Below are positions 22,338 through 33,944 of a DNA stretch of 64,000 nucleotides, in pieces. This DNA comes from Triatoma infestans (taxonomy: Eukaryota; Arthropoda; Insecta; Hemiptera; Reduviidae): NCBI GenBank assembly GCA_011037195.1, contig JAAEAF010003559.1:1-64000 (forward strand). Reading direction: 5' to 3'. Position 1 is the first letter of the stretch, and the number at the start of each line of letters is the position of its first letter. The notes beneath the pieces were generated by a model, which ran no database searches, was not told where the DNA came from, and saw only the letters and a program-made list of their open reading frames with translations. A program made the position numbers and the translations under genes.

Positions 22338-23300
22338 AAACATTATATTTTATGTACATTCTTTAGTTTATATACGTATATATAATATATATATATACAG
22401 GAGGCCGTGAGAAACGGGCCCCTTTTTGTACCGGTTCATCTTGCATTCTGTCCTCTACTTCACCTCCAACCATCTTCGTCTTTATATTCCTTTATTTTCC
22501 TCACAACTATATATATATATATATAAACTTCTTTCCACCCAAACCATCTATTAACCTTTATTAGAGATATATCATATTATTTCATGTTTATTTATTGGAT
22601 TCTGTTTATATTAAATCTTCTTTTTTTATTTCTTTTAAATATTTCTTATCGTTTTTTTTTATTCTTCTCCTCCATATCTGTTTATAAAGTTGGAGATAAT
22701 ATTGATGAAATAAAAAAAAGAAGAAATACATGATATATGGATATTATTGCTTATATTAAATTCTATATATATAATATTCTTCTGTTTATTATCATTCTTT
22801 ATAAGTACATAATAATGTTTCGATTTAAAAGTTTTCTACACACTGTTATTACAATATTATTCTTTAAGTAGAGACATTTATTTATACATTATTGGTTGGA
22901 GTTTCATTAATGATTATTTTTTAAAAGGGACACCAACCATGGTGTCTAGGTATTAGCAACTAAGGTTGTATCAGAAAACGATTTAGCGTTGTTTTTTTTG
23001 GCCAATATTTTGTTGTGATGATTGAAGTAGGAGAAGAGAGACACACTATTTAGAATGTATAATTTTTATTTGTGCGATTAAAAGAAATATAATTACGGAA
23101 TAGAAATTAAGGAATCGTAAAGAAATTGAAAGATTATGTTGCCCTAATAAATTCTTGCTATTGTAGTGTGGTGAGTTCGTCCAGAGATTGTTGTATTAGG
23201 ATTATTTTGTAATGGCTACTTAGTCCAAGACTTCATGTTGACTGTTTATAGACTGAATATCTTGTAAAAATTACTGTTTGTAAACAAATTCAAGATTTTT
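21246..23300. other. AT-rich spacer
   Basis: Two kilobases without a recognised gene or transposon. It contains an AAT microsatellite, TA-rich tracts at 21586-21602 and 22370-22398, and a small GC-richer island at about 22400-22450. Confidence 0.5.
22296..22335. repeat. (AAT)n microsatellite
   Basis: About 13 tandem ATA/TAA units. Confidence 0.95.
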
Positions 23301-23301
23301 T

Positions 23302-23531
23302 TTTTAATTTAAGGTGCGTCAACATCTTTGTTCATTGGCGCCCGGAGCCTTCTCAGTGCACTGCCGGCCATCGGACAGTGTTTTGTCGTTACAGGCAACA
23401 CTGTCCATCACCGGACAGTGAGCTGTAGGGGCTTCTAGGAAAAAAAATCAAAGGGCAGCACAGCTGGACTCGAACCTGGCTCTTCCGCGTGGGAGTCCAG
23501 TGAGCTAACCACTTGGCTAATCCCTTCCCTC
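23302..23531 (-). mobile_element. SINE family A, near complete
   Basis: Minus-strand copy. The tail lies at 23302-23345 (complement of AAGGTGCGTCAACATC), then body, then a tRNA-like head near 23460-23528 with a B-box complement (CTCGAACCTGG) and an A-box complement (GCTAACCACTTGGCTAA). Confidence 0.75.
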
Positions 23532-23649
23532 TTTTACAGACTTTCATGGCTGTTTTAAAACTAATTCAAGACTCTTACTTGTTGACTTGTTGAAGATTGT
23601 ATCACTTATTTTGAAGGCCAAAAAACTAAGTTGCCAATACCTAGTCCTG

Positions 23650-24083
23650 ACACTAGATTAGATTAGGGTATTATTGCATTGCGACCTAAAAGATCTATTG
23701 TGCCCCCCGCCCCGGAGCCTTCTCAGTGCACTGCCGATCTCCCCGCAGTGTTCTCTCAACGAACATTGAGCTTTAGAAGCTGCTAGGAAGAGAAAAAACT
23801 AAGAGCAGCAAGCTGGATTCGAACCCGGGACCTCCGCGTTGCTAGTCCAGCGCGCTACCACTGAGCTATACCCTTCCTTCTCCCTTGGCTTACGCTAATT
23901 AACTAGGGACGGAGACTCTAGTTTGTGTACTGTGTTTTTCCTTGTCTGTAAATTGTAGAGTGTATGTGTAGCTTGAGTGAATTGTTTACTGTTCTGACGA
24001 AATGCATCGAGTACTGTGCTGAGGTCAGTCCGTGGGGTCGCTACTCTCCTAAAAGTGAATGCAACAGATACCCCTTGCGGACA
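23650..24083 (-). mobile_element. composite SINE family B, copy 1
   Basis: Order on the minus strand: a non-tRNA 5' head of about 190 bp (24083 to about 23885), a tRNA-like module (B box GGGTTCGAATCCAG), the A-like body, then a tail GGCACAATAGATC... resembling the 3' end of local LINEs. A candidate 8-bp duplication TAGTCCTG flanks it (23642-23649 and 24084-24091). The open frame across the 5' head (23895-24095) is not thought to be coding, because the three copies differ by indels. Confidence 0.7.
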
Positions 24084-24091
24084 TAGTCCTG

Positions 24092-25250
24092 CCATATATA
24101 CTTTTACGGTTAATATGAGACAGTCACACGACTTTGTCTTATCAGGGTTCTATTGATTGGGCACTGTAGGCTGGGAAAACTGATTTGGTAATTTTAGGTT
24201 TTACTTGACTGATGAATAGACTCTCTCCATATTTTCTGGCCCCCAAGTGGGCATTGAATCGCTCGCGATGACGACGATTTTATACAAATGCACCCGCACA
24301 GACGGCTTTGAAGCTTGGTTCTTAGTACCAGACATACGTAAATGGTCTGAACAAGTGGCTAAATATCTAGAGAATTTCACAATAGCTCCAATTGAATTGC
24401 GATGATTGTGGGCCCGTGGGACCAATTCCTCCATTGTTATTCTGTCCTTTTTGGTTACACATCTTACATTTATTCTTTGATTTTTTGGCAAACGATTTTT
24501 TTTTTTTTAACACTCATACTGTAAGTATTCAATATAAGACCAAAAGAAATAAAAAGTAACAGTAAAGTTTAATAATGATAAGTCAAGTAAAAAAAAATAT
24601 AAAAATGTAATGTAACAAAAGAGATAAACAAAAAAAGAAGAAACAGACATAGTGAAAGAGATGGGGGGGAAAGGAAAATATAGCCAGAGTACTATTAAAT
24701 ACAGAGTATGAACAGAAGAAGTACCGATGATAAAACACATAAATATTCAATGTCCACCCTTTCTTCAACCTATTCTACTTTTTTATTTATTTTTTTTATT
24801 CCGCTCCCTTCTTTTGTTTTATATTTTTTATTTTTCTTTTGTTTTTTTTTTGTTTTTTTATTTTTTCTACTGCTACCAATGCCACCATAATATTACAACC
24901 ACACTTTGTAATAACCTGTTAAATCCAACTCTCCTTGAAGTTTTATTGTTTGAAATTTGAAAAATAACAAAAAAAAAAAGACAAAAGCTTATTATATCTT
25001 TCATGCTATATATGTTACGTTCATGTACTGAAAATTATTTATATTATATATATTTAAAATAATCTGGTAAGTAAAACCTCTCAAAGTCTTTCGTTTTTGC
25101 AATATTATAGAGAGAAACACTTTGTTGTGAACAAAATAAATTTACAACTGTTGAGCTGCTTAATTATATTAAGACACTGCATACTGATCAGTCGTGAAAT
25201 ATTTTGAAGGCCAATAGAGATATTAATGTAATGTTAAATATATTTATCAA
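24092..25250. other. spacer with an unrecognised 96-codon frame
   Basis: A minus-strand frame at 24201-24491 has mixed composition, unlike the low-complexity frames nearby. I cannot assign it to any family. The stretch 24590-24890 is a polypurine/polypyrimidine low-complexity tract. Confidence 0.35.
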
Positions 25251-25680
25251 CGATTGTTGCACTGAAAGTTCTATTGTGCCCCCCGTAGCCTTCTCCAATG
25301 CACAGCCGGCCTGCAAGCAGCGATCTCTAGCTACAGACAACACTGCCCATCACCGGACAGTGAGTTGTAGAGGCTGCTAGGAAGAAAAAAAAATCTAAGG
25401 GCAGCATGCTGGGTCCGAACCCTAGACCTCCACGTTGCTAGTCCAGCGCCCTACCACTGAGCTAATTCGTTCTTACTGCCTTAGCTTTCGCCAGTTAACT
25501 AGGGACGGAGGCCCTAGTTTGTGTACTGTGTTTGTCCTTGTCTGTAAAGTGTAGAGTGTATGTAGTTTAAGTGAATTGTGTACTGTTCTGATGAATGGGC
25601 ATGGGTTACTGAGCTGATGGTAACCCGTGGAGTCGCTACTCCCCAAGTAACAACTGCACGCAACAGATATCCCTTGCGGG
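25251..25680 (-). mobile_element. composite SINE family B, copy 2
   Basis: Same module order as 23650-24083: 5' head at about 25480-25680, tRNA-like module with A-box and B-box complements near 25400-25470, body, and LINE-like tail near 25270-25285. Target duplications are not evident. Confidence 0.65.
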
Positions 25681-25689
25681 CTAAGATAC

Positions 25690-26280
25690 ACATAATTAAT
25701 AATTAGAATAAAACAAAACAATCCATACATTGTGCATGCTAAGTATAGATATGGTTACTGACTATAGCCAGCGTGGTATAGTGGAAAAACGAAATGGAAA
25801 AATAATAGTTTTGGAAAATAGTTTTGTGAAAATTAGATAGTTCAAACGTGTATTTAGTGATGGAGATAGAGCCAGGTATACTACAATCTAGGTCAATGCA
25901 AACCAAGAGACGAAGGCGCAAGAATTCGTTAAATTAATACAATGCCACTTGGCCAACTGTTTTGTAAGAGAAGGCATCTTTCGGACAGTCTGCATTCTGC
26001 TTTCAAAGCCAGAACACTTACTTCAGGAATCGCTCTCTTAAACTCATGCCAATGATAGAGATTTGCCTTTATTCTAGATCATTTATTAAGAGAGTTTTGT
26101 TGTAGACACCGAGGAGAACACATCAGGATTGTGCCAGTTTTAAGTTATAACATAAGAGTTTATTCCAACTAAATTCAGTAAATTAATTAATATTGCTAGT
26201 TTATTGAATAGCATTTAAATATCTTATTAATATATTCAATTTAATCTACCAGTGTTTTCTTAATTATTCTTACTACTTCT
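25690..26280. other. spacer, nothing recognised
   Basis: Moderately AT-rich with no repeat family identified. Confidence 0.4.
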
Positions 26281-26283
26281 CTC

Positions 26284-26760
26284 TTAAACATATACACTTA
26301 CAAGCCCTTTAACTAAACCGCTCGTGCTACTAAAAACATACAACACATCATCACCAATAACATTATAGTGGCCAACAGATTCTCTCAACCAGAGCAGCCA
26401 GTTTAGTCGGTTCAATACTGATCTTGTCAAAAAATTGAGAAGTTCTTTTCTGGGTTTACTTCTGTCGAACCGAAACATAACCCTCGGACTTCAAAGTTGT
26501 CCTCTCTCCAAATCTCTATCTCTCTCTCTCTCTGTATTTCTCCCGGAAATAACTTTTTCTTTTCAGCTATCAATTTGTCTACTTGATCTTTATCATTGCT
26601 TTCATAGCGAACTGAACTATTTTTCTTCGAAAGCAATTATGTCGGCATATCGTGAGAAGCAGTCATCGTCTAATTCCATAGACCTCCTCAAAACAGGTTT
26701 ACCTCTCTTTTCCTTCAACAGATCAACGGATCTGGAATAACAAATTCTTTTGAAACTTCA
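26284..26760 (-). pseudogene. R2-like LINE endonuclease domain, decayed fragment
   Basis: The minus strand shows SRYADIIAFEEK. After a one-frame shift come SSVRYESNDKDQVDKL and then NFEVRGLCFGS. Each matches, in order, a segment of the intact frame at 59995-60546 (TRYADILAF, IRYESNDPDQAE, YQVRGLWFGS). These segments belong to the restriction-like endonuclease and C-terminal region of R2-type retrotransposons. The CCHC zinc knuckle and reverse transcriptase are absent. Confidence 0.7.
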
Positions 26761-26934
26761 AATGTTTATTACACTTTGCACGCTTTTCTATGCAAGTGTC
26801 AAAAAAGTATAATATTGTACATTTTGCAGTACCTGAATTGACATTATATCCAAGACATAGATTCAGTACATCCACCGGAAATTGACTAGTTGATCAAATT
26901 GACCAGATTATAGACCGGCTAATGTTAAATACGT

Positions 26935-27306
26935 TGCCAGATTCCGAGTTTGAGGAAAATCGGTTGATTGGAAGTGCGACGTTACTGAATAGTTTTTTTC
27001 AGTTTTCTGCTATTTTATTCATAAAAACAACGACCGCCGGGTTTTATTAAACTTGGTATATTATCTATACATACAATTCATTTGAGGGAAGTCTGAAGGG
27101 AATGGAAAATTTATGCTTTTCTCAAATAAAAAAGGCATTTTATGAAGTTAAGATTCTTCTATTTATGTAAAATGTAGGCGATTAAACATTAATCAGTAAG
27201 AATTATATATTTGAATAGTTTAAATAGTAAACTATTTTAAGTACGTATATTGCAGTAGTAGAAAATCGTGTGAGTGTTTCACACCAGATTTTTTTTTTTT
27301 TTTTTA
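26935..27306 (+). mobile_element. HLR repeat, 3' part
   Basis: HLR module text (ATTCCGAGTTTGAGGAAAAT, TTAAACTTGGTATATT) leads to the terminal hairpin GTGTGAGTGTTTCACAC at about 27267-27283 and a T run. The subterminal GGAGTAAGAGAAAGT is largely lost. Confidence 0.6.
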
Positions 27307-28228
27307 ATATTTCTTTTCCTTTTTAGTAACTTATATTATTTTAATTAATATTATTATTAACAAGAAGGTCATTGTTCCAGAATGAATAATCTAACATTTA
27401 TATCTAATTGACCTTTTAACAGGCACTTAATTAAATCACGTTTTTCTACTAATAAATTTATTTTCTATTCAAACTTTCTAAATTTAACTGTTTTGTTACG
27501 AACATTATCTAAGTAATAAATCTTTTAAAAATCTATTAAAATTACTAATTAAAAATGGACGAATAATCTAATAAATTCTCTCTCTATAATCCTTTTAACT
27601 TTATAAATAATTACTTTCAATAAATACAAATTATTTCTCTAATAATTAGTTTATAAATTCTTGAGATAAATATAATCTGTGATTTTTAATTTTTTTTTTT
27701 TAAATTTAATGTCCTATTAAATATATTTCTAATTATAACTATTATAAAATGGATTATTAATTTATTATACATTGACTTTAGTCAAAAAAATTATGACTAA
27801 GTTGTTAATTATTATAAACGGAAATGTTAGTCATGTTTTATAGTTTTGGCGATTCATTTGCACAAGGAATTATGATGGTTGGTGGGATGATGAAAATATT
27901 CCTAGAAAAAGCATAAATAGATTGATAGTAATTTAATAAGTCGTGTTCTATCTACCTGAAATCCAAGCAATAAAATGATATAATGAAATTATTACAATAT
28001 GTAAATTATAAATATAAAAATAATTCATAAGACGAAGTTTCAAATAATTATTGATTTAACGGTTAATTTTTTTTTTTTTAAATTGTTACCAGACTTTATT
28101 TTACAGCCCATTAAAGTTGTATTTTTTATGCACAAGCAAAGTTAGTCTCGTTCGGTGTATTCCAGTCTGGCTTACAATAGGATTTCACATATCTCTAATG
28201 AGGACAATCCATATTTTTAAACTTTAAT
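27307..28228. other. very AT-rich spacer
   Basis: Nothing supported. Confidence 0.5.
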
Positions 28229-28368
28229 TTTTACTTTCTCTTACTAATAAAAAAAATAGGAAGAGGAAGTATTGTGTGATCGTAACAGATTTTCGAAATT
28301 GAGTTTTCACCGGAAATATACGTTTTGAGGTCCCCTGAGTCCAAAAAAAAAAAGAAGTGGTTTTTAGA

Positions 28369-29051
28369 CAGATAGATAAAAAGCTTTATTACAAATTTAC
28401 AAATATGTACAATAATAATTAATAGAAGTTCCAATGTACATTAAAATATAACCTTCCTACAATGTTTGTATAGTGATTTTTGGGGATAAGGCGAGGTACA
28501 ATATGCAGGAAAAAAGGGGGAAAAACCTGCAGCTTTAGGAAAAATATTACGAGAGGATGTGTTTCAGTCTTTTATGCCTGTAATGTATGGAGGGATCGTA
28601 GGAAGCTATTTCGTGGCAGAGTGGATTAAGATGACAGTCTAGAGTGGAGAGGAGGTTCAGGAGACGATTTTGGATGAAGGAATAAACTGGGGTTACTGAA
28701 GATTTTACGTGAAGTAGGTCGATTTTAGTGTGTCGTGGATGAGTCAGTCGTAAGTCTTAGGAATTTGTTCTGGGTTATCTGAAGTTTTTTTGATGTTACT
28801 AGTCAGGCTCCAGGCGGATGGAACGTAAAGTAACATCCGTCTGATGACTACTTTGTACAGTAGGAGTTTGTTTTGTATGGTCATTTTTGAGTCGCGTGAC
28901 AGTAACGGGAAAAGTAGTCTTATAGTCATTTTTCCAGAATTCACTTTGTCTTGTACGTGGGTCGTGAAGTTCAATTTGTTGTCCAGAGTTATTCCAAGGC
29001 GATCAAAGTATTGTTGTGTTTAATTTGTTTGTTGATTATAGGTCTATGTTT
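28369..29051 (-). pseudogene. Jockey/TRAS-like LINE, C-terminal part, with target duplication
   Basis: Flanked by a perfect 13-bp duplication, AGTGGTTTTTAGA (28356-28368 and 29052-29064), so both ends are known. On the minus strand the translation includes NFTTHVQDKVNSGKMTIR and NKLLLYKVVIRRMLLYVPSA. That is the region after the polymerase core in Jockey-related LINEs (KLxLYKxxIRPxLxYxxxxW). The 3' end is a TTTTTATCTATCTG-type tail after an AATAAA-like signal. It is 5'-truncated with stops. Confidence 0.75.
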
Positions 29052-29176
29052 AGTGGTTTTTAGAAAATGGCCTATATGTATGTATGCATGTGTGTGTGTG
29101 TGTGTGAAAAGAATATCTCAAAAGCAAAAAGTTCCAGCAATTTCAAACGTGGTATTCCGTTTAGGTACTCCCACGA

Positions 29177-29372
29177 AAGGGAAGAGATTAGCTCAGTGGT
29201 AGCGTGCTGGACAATTAACGCGGAGGTCCCCGGTTTGAGTCCAGCATGCTGTTCTTAGATTTTTTCTTCCTAGGAGCCTCTTACAGCTCCCTGTCCGGTG
29301 ATGGACAGTGTTGTCTATAACGAGAGAACACTGTCCGGAGACCGGCAGTGCACTGAGAAAGTTTCGACCTTT
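29177..29372 (+). mobile_element. SINE family A inserted in HLR
   Basis: Head with TTAGCTCAGTGGTAGCG and B-box GGTTTGAGTCCAG. Body GAGCCTCTTACAGCTC, then GAGAACACTGTCC. Ends near GAGAAAGTTTCGACC. Confidence 0.7.
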
Positions 29373-29945
29373 GGAATAATTTAATGGGCCCAGAAGGAAT
29401 AACATAGAGGAAGGTCCCTCCCTGCAGACAATAAAAAAAAAATATAGGTACTACCACCAAAGCTGACACGAAGATTTCGGGCAAAGTTCCTCAACAGAAA
29501 GTGCCACCGATTTTTTTTTTTCTTCAGTTTTTGTGTCTTTTTTCGAAAACGACTCCAACAATTTTCTTCAAACTTGGTCCACCAACTACACATAGAAAGA
29601 GCTATAACTTTTATTTGAAACATTTCTTGGGGAAAATTCATTTAAGGGCACTTTTGGGGGTGAGATGGGGTAATGTTTTTTTCTCTAAAGTGCTATTTTA
29701 GTTCAACAATGTGCTATACAATTCTGTCAACTAAATAATATTAATTAGAATTATATAAGTTGCCAAAATTCCCAGTTTGAAGAAAATCGGTTGAGCGGAA
29801 GTGCGACTTTACTAAATAGGTTTTTCAGTATTTTCTGATTTTCTCCATAAAAATGCCGACGTTTTTAAACACTAATAAGAATTGTAAGTGTGAAGAAGGG
29901 AAAGTCGTGTGAGTGTGTGTGAATGTCGTGTGTTTGTTTTGTTTA

Positions 29946-30879
29946 AACATAAACATATGTAGCTACTATGGTGGCAAAAAAATAGCAGACTCAACTTAAA
30001 TCGCGGAATGTGATGCCTCTAAAAATTACGTTCTCATTTCTTATTAGTTATTTTTATCCCTGATTTGAACATATAAACCTATAATCTCTGCAATATGTAA
30101 CCTAACAAGTAACATTATGAGCTGCTTCATACCCTTAATCTCCTGTTCTTAGGAAGGAAATTAAAAAGAAACTCTCTCTTTTATTTTTCTTCTTCTACTG
30201 ACGATACTGTAATCAGACTGTAGAACACAAGTTTCTCGAGGTTTGTTGTTATAGCCAAAAAGTACGTAGTGCGAATATACATACATTCAGTCTTTCTTTC
30301 TTCCTGAAAGTATTTGTTGTTGAATCTAGATTATTAAAAAAAAATTTCCCGCCAACCTAATCATTATGTTATTATTTAATCTTTAATATAGTTTCTGCTA
30401 TAAGATGAATTGCCTCCTGGCAATTTTTTCCAATCTAATAAGCTAATAGTGGTAATTTTTTATTCATACAATATAAATATAGAAATAAAATAATTTAGTA
30501 GTTGTAAAACGTGATTTCCAACAGCCTTACTTTAAGACATCGTAAATGTATCATTCATTTTATATATATATATATATATCTTTCATCATTGGTTGTGAAT
30601 GGAATCCAGTTCGACCTAGTTATTACCAGCTAGTTACTTAATGTTTTATCAACATTCCTAATATGGTTAAATGTTGAGTTTTGTGCATTTTTTTGTTTTG
30701 TTTTTTTTTTTTTTTTTACCCAGTTTTCGATTCTTGTCTCCAATTCAAAAGGATTTTTTTTTTTTGTGCCCTGGAATGTCGATCTAATTTTAAGTTCGAC
30801 AAGAAGTGTTTGATCAGTATTTACAAGATGTATGTATGTAGATAGCATACGAAGTTTAAAGTAAATCCTTCTATCCATT
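29946..30879. other. AT-rich spacer
   Basis: A TA microsatellite lies at about 30560-30579, with long T runs at 30694-30717. No gene recognised. Confidence 0.5.
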
Positions 30880-31050
30880 ATCGAGGAAAAAAAAAAACCA
30901 TTCAGTAAAGTGGCACTTCCGGTTGAGGGATTTTGACCGAAACTTTCATGTCAGTTGCAGTAGTGGCACTATCTAAAACAGAACCAAATTTGAGCTTCTT
31001 ATGGTTTTTCCGTTTTTGAGATATTCTGTTCACACACATAATCCCAGATC
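30880..31050 (-). mobile_element. HLR repeat, internal fragment
   Basis: Minus-strand text CAGTAAAGTGGCACTTCCGG, then TTGAGGGATTTTGAC, then CCGTTTTTGAGATATTCTGT, in the same order as in the complete minus-strand copy at 57082-58120. Both ends are lost. Confidence 0.5.
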
Positions 31051-31252
31051 ATGTGCTAAAAAATATTCTTAAAAATTTAGCCTAATAAAATGTTGTAAGC
31101 TTTGAAATAGCGTTGAGAGAGCCATATTTCCATTTTAGCCTGCCACTTTTTCGATTTCTTATTTCGCCAATAATCCAAAAATTACCATATAAACCTAAAC
31201 TAAACTAAAGTTTGAAAAATTATAATAATATTTTAGAACAGGGAAAGAACAG

Positions 31253-31552
31253 TATAATGGGTATGATGAAGGAGAGAAAATGGTTTGGTTCTGATTAATA
31301 AACTAGATATGGCTGAACACTGTAATGAATAAGTGACACTTACTGCCTGGACTTTACACTAAAATGGTAGAGTATGGTAGAGTGGTGAAGAGTGAAGTAA
31401 ATGACACGTTGTGACTGGCGAGTGAACTCTGTTTTATATCTATCTCCCGTCGTTGTATTTACACAGTTTCTCCCACTCTAGTCTGTGAGAGTGGTCCTGT
31501 CATTTTTGTCTCTCTTTCCCTGCTATGGATCCTCTCTTTGGATCCTATCTAT
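31253..31552 (-). mobile_element. LTR-like element family L, single copy
   Basis: Minus-strand copy colinear with 4721-5014. The TATAATGG end is at 31253 and the GGATCC end is near 31540-31552. The terminal TTACA is mutated. It contains TTCTCCCACTCTAG and AAATGGTAGAGTATGGTAGA. Confidence 0.65.
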
Positions 31553-31624
31553 ATGGCTAGCTTGGAACCTCTTGGCTTGTCGTTAAATTTACAAACTTCC
31601 AGAGTTTAAAAACTTCGAACCTCT

Positions 31625-31695
31625 CCAAGTTTGGAACACTGCTCAGAAGCCGGCAGTACACTGAGGAGGCTCCATCGGGCTTATCTTTCAAGTTG
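31625..31695 (+). mobile_element. SINE family B, 3' fragment
   Basis: GAACACTGCTCAGAAGCCGG, then CACTGAGGAGGCTCC. The tail (CTTTCAAGTTGCAATACACT) is the family B type, not the GATGTTGA type of family A. Confidence 0.5.
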
Positions 31696-31811
31696 CAATA
31701 CACTATCTTCAAAAAGAATCCCCCCCCCAAAAAAAGAATCTAATCTTTAGGTCTCAATACAAATATTTCCGATGAAAAAAAGAAAAAACAAAAAACTTAA
31801 AAAAAAAAATT

Positions 31812-32327
31812 TATACAACAGAGTTCACTCGCCAGTCATAACATGTCATTTACCTTACCCTTTACTACTCTACCATAATCTACCATTTTAGTGTAAAGTC
31901 CAGGCAGTCAGTGTCACTTTTAACATTATACAGTGTTTTCAGCCATATCTAGTTGTTCATTCAAACCGAACCATTTCTCTCCTTCATCAAACCCATTGTA
32001 TTAGTGGCAGCGGTGGGATCACCAATATAATAGGTTTGATGAAGGAGAGAAATGGTTTGGTTTGAATGAACAAACTAATTATGGCTGAACAGTGCATAAT
32101 GTTAAAAGTGACACTGACTGCCTGGACTTTACACTAAAATGGTAGAGTATGGTAGAATGGTAAGGGGTGAGATAATTGACATGTTGTGACTGTTAAGTGA
32201 ACTCTGTTATATATCTATCTCCCGTCGCTGTATTTATGCAGTTTCTCCCACTCTAGTCTGTGAGAGTGGTCCTGTCATTTTTGTCTCTCTTTCTCTGCTA
32301 TTGATCCTCTCTTTGGATCCTATTACA
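31812..32327. mobile_element. family L LTR-like pair in inverted orientation
   Basis: A plus-strand copy lacking its first 100 or so bases (31812-32000) is followed, after about 25 bp, by a complete minus-strand copy (32026-32327, ending GGATCCTATTACA). The spacer contains TGGCAGCGGTGGGATC (32005-32020). That lies four bases after the plus copy, where an LTR retrotransposon primer-binding site would lie. The two copies could pair as a long hairpin. Confidence 0.6.
32005..32020 (+). promoter_or_regulatory. putative primer-binding site
   Basis: TGGCAGCGGTGGGATC has the form of a tRNA 3'-end complement: it begins TGG, the complement of CCA, and carries a T-arm-like GGGATC. Its position just downstream of an LTR-like end fits. 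The priming tRNA is not identified. Confidence 0.4.
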
Positions 32328-32342
32328 ACAGATTTTTTCATA

Positions 32343-32567
32343 AGAGAGCACATTTTTTCCGTGGTAGCCTTCATCATTTGCTGTTCATCGACCTGTTTCG
32401 GGCGTTCCCCCATCTTCAAGCCGTCTTGGTAGATATAGCAGTTGGATAGTACAGATTTTTGCACAGAGCAAAATCATTTTAAACATTGACTATCGATAAC
32501 CACAAAATGAAGCGGGTTGTTACGAATAAATCTCTGCTGTTTTCCAGTTCTGCGGACCCATCCAAAA
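32343..32567. mobile_element. hammerhead palindrome family, partial copy
   Basis: The left arm, with AGAGAGCACATTTTTTCC and GTGGTAGCC, carries a minus-strand ribozyme core near 32368-32405. In that core the GAAA box is intact, the CUGANGA box reads TTGAAGA, and the helix III sequence is ACAGGTC. The right arm (about 32498-32567) keeps CCACAAAATGAAGC and the CCAGTTCTGCGGACCCA end but has lost its ribozyme core. No clear duplication is seen. Confidence 0.6.
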
Positions 32568-32596
32568 CTGTTTACTTTCATAGTTACTACTTACCT

Positions 32597-33215
32597 ATGT
32601 ACCTACCAACCCATTGGAGCTCCGGTCCTTCAAGGATCTGGGCCTTCTCCGCTACTTTTGCCATTCTTCTTTCTCATGGGCAAGTCTCCTCCATCTCCTC
32701 ACACTGAGCCTTCGAAGGACTTCTTCCAAATCGTTCAGCCATCTTTTAAGTGGGCGTTCTCTACTTCGATGTCTTCCAAGCTTACCTTTCAATAATTTTT
32801 TTGGGATTCTCTCAGCTGGCCCAGCCACCTCAACTGATTCTAACTTATGAAAGAGACCAGATCCGGCGTGTGGTACAACTGTCAGAGTATGGCATTCTTT
32901 CTAATATTCCAATGCCCACCTTTAGAGATACTCTTCACTGGCACTATTGGAATTTCTCAAGGTTCTGATAGAATGTACACATTGTTTTGTCATCATTGAT
33001 CTGCAAACCCATCTTTGTTGCGGCATATTTAAAGCAAACTGCGAGTGCTGCTCTTGTTCTAGCCGTCATCAAAACATCATCAGCGTATGCTTGATTTATG
33101 TCATTCTGTTGTAGATGGTACCGTTCCGAGTTAGTATTGCATGTTTTAGCGCTAGGTTAACGAGAATTAGGTGATAGAGAGTCACTTTGTCACAAACAGC
33201 TTTTGGCCGCAAGCT
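32597..33215 (-). pseudogene. RTE-like LINE reverse transcriptase fragment
   Basis: The minus strand reads LILVNLALKHAI (equivalent of the LLFNLALE block of motif B), then AYADDVLMTARTRAAL (motif C with the catalytic YADD), then KMGLQINDDKTMC (motif D). A frameshifted C-terminal region follows, with the RPLKRWLNDLEEVLR-type block near 32660-32790. Multiple frameshifts. The clade (RTE or a relative) is inferred from the AYADD and the GRxxxRWxxDL tail. Confidence 0.75.
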
Positions 33216-33944
33216 TATCCGGCAACATACCTTGGATCTTAACTTTACAGCTACTTTTAGTTACTACTTAACTTTCTTAATTTTACCCAGAATTATTTAC
33301 AATTCGTTTCATTAACTTTGTTTATATTCGGAGAATAGATAACATTTCTCTGAGTGTTATTATTCAATCTCATTTCTATTAAACATGAATTAAAAACATT
33401 ATTTTTTATATACTATTAAAAAAAAAATGTGAACTCATTCATTAATTGATAATCATTAAGCATATGTAAGTGTGTAAAAATGTCTAAACGATTTTAATGT
33501 ATTTCCACCATTATTTAAAAAAATTATATTTTTTCCTACTTAAATGTAAAAAAAAACAAAAAAAACATTACATAGATGTCTAGTTAAGATTTAATACTGA
33601 AATATCTGGCTAGTTTATAATATAGTCGATGGAAATAAACCATTAATAAAATACAACTTTCACTTACTCTTATAGAAATTAATAATACATTGCCTCATCG
33701 GTTATTTGAAACTAACATTAACCGGTTAGTGGTTATTTCGTTGTTTAATTCAGTAAATTTATTTTTAATTTTAGTGCGGATATTTTTTAAATATTTTAAT
33801 TTTTTCTTTCATAATTATTATTTTTTTTTTTTTTTTGGTGACCCTAAGTTTTTTTATTCTTTTTTTTTTTTTTTTTATAGAATAATTTAAATGGAGGGGT
33901 GGTAAAAATAATAAATTTATATTTGTCAGTTTGTATCTGATTTT
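33216..33944. other. AT-rich spacer
   Basis: Long T runs at 33821-33836 and 33860-33877. The two open frames there are translations of these runs. No gene. Confidence 0.5.

Larger units (their letters stand above)
28229..29945 (+). mobile_element. HLR repeat split by a LINE and a SINE
   Basis: The 5' part (28229-28368) and the continuation (29065 onwards) are separated by a LINE at 28369-29051 flanked by AGTGGTTTTTAGA on both sides. A SINE sits at about 29177-29372. The HLR resumes, with typical modules at about 29470-29850, and ends near GTCGTGTGAGTGTGTG at about 29911. Removing the insertions gives a colinear HLR. Confidence 0.65.

Noticed and set aside
23895..24095. 66-codon frame over the SINE B 5' head (and 85-codon relative at 25473-25730)
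   Set aside because: The frame is not conserved among the three copies because of indels. The segment is part of a non-coding SINE.
24201..24491. 96-codon minus-strand frame as a host exon
   Set aside because: Not low-complexity, but no domain, splice context or paralogue supports it. Left as unassigned.
24583..24960. Overlapping open frames rich in F, L and Y resembling membrane proteins
   Set aside because: They translate polypyrimidine/poly-T tracts on both strands. The hydrophobicity is a composition artefact.
27267..27306. Hairpin plus T run resembling an intrinsic terminator
   Set aside because: The same structure recurs at the 3' end of every HLR copy in a eukaryotic repeat context. 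It is the element terminus, not a bacterial terminator.
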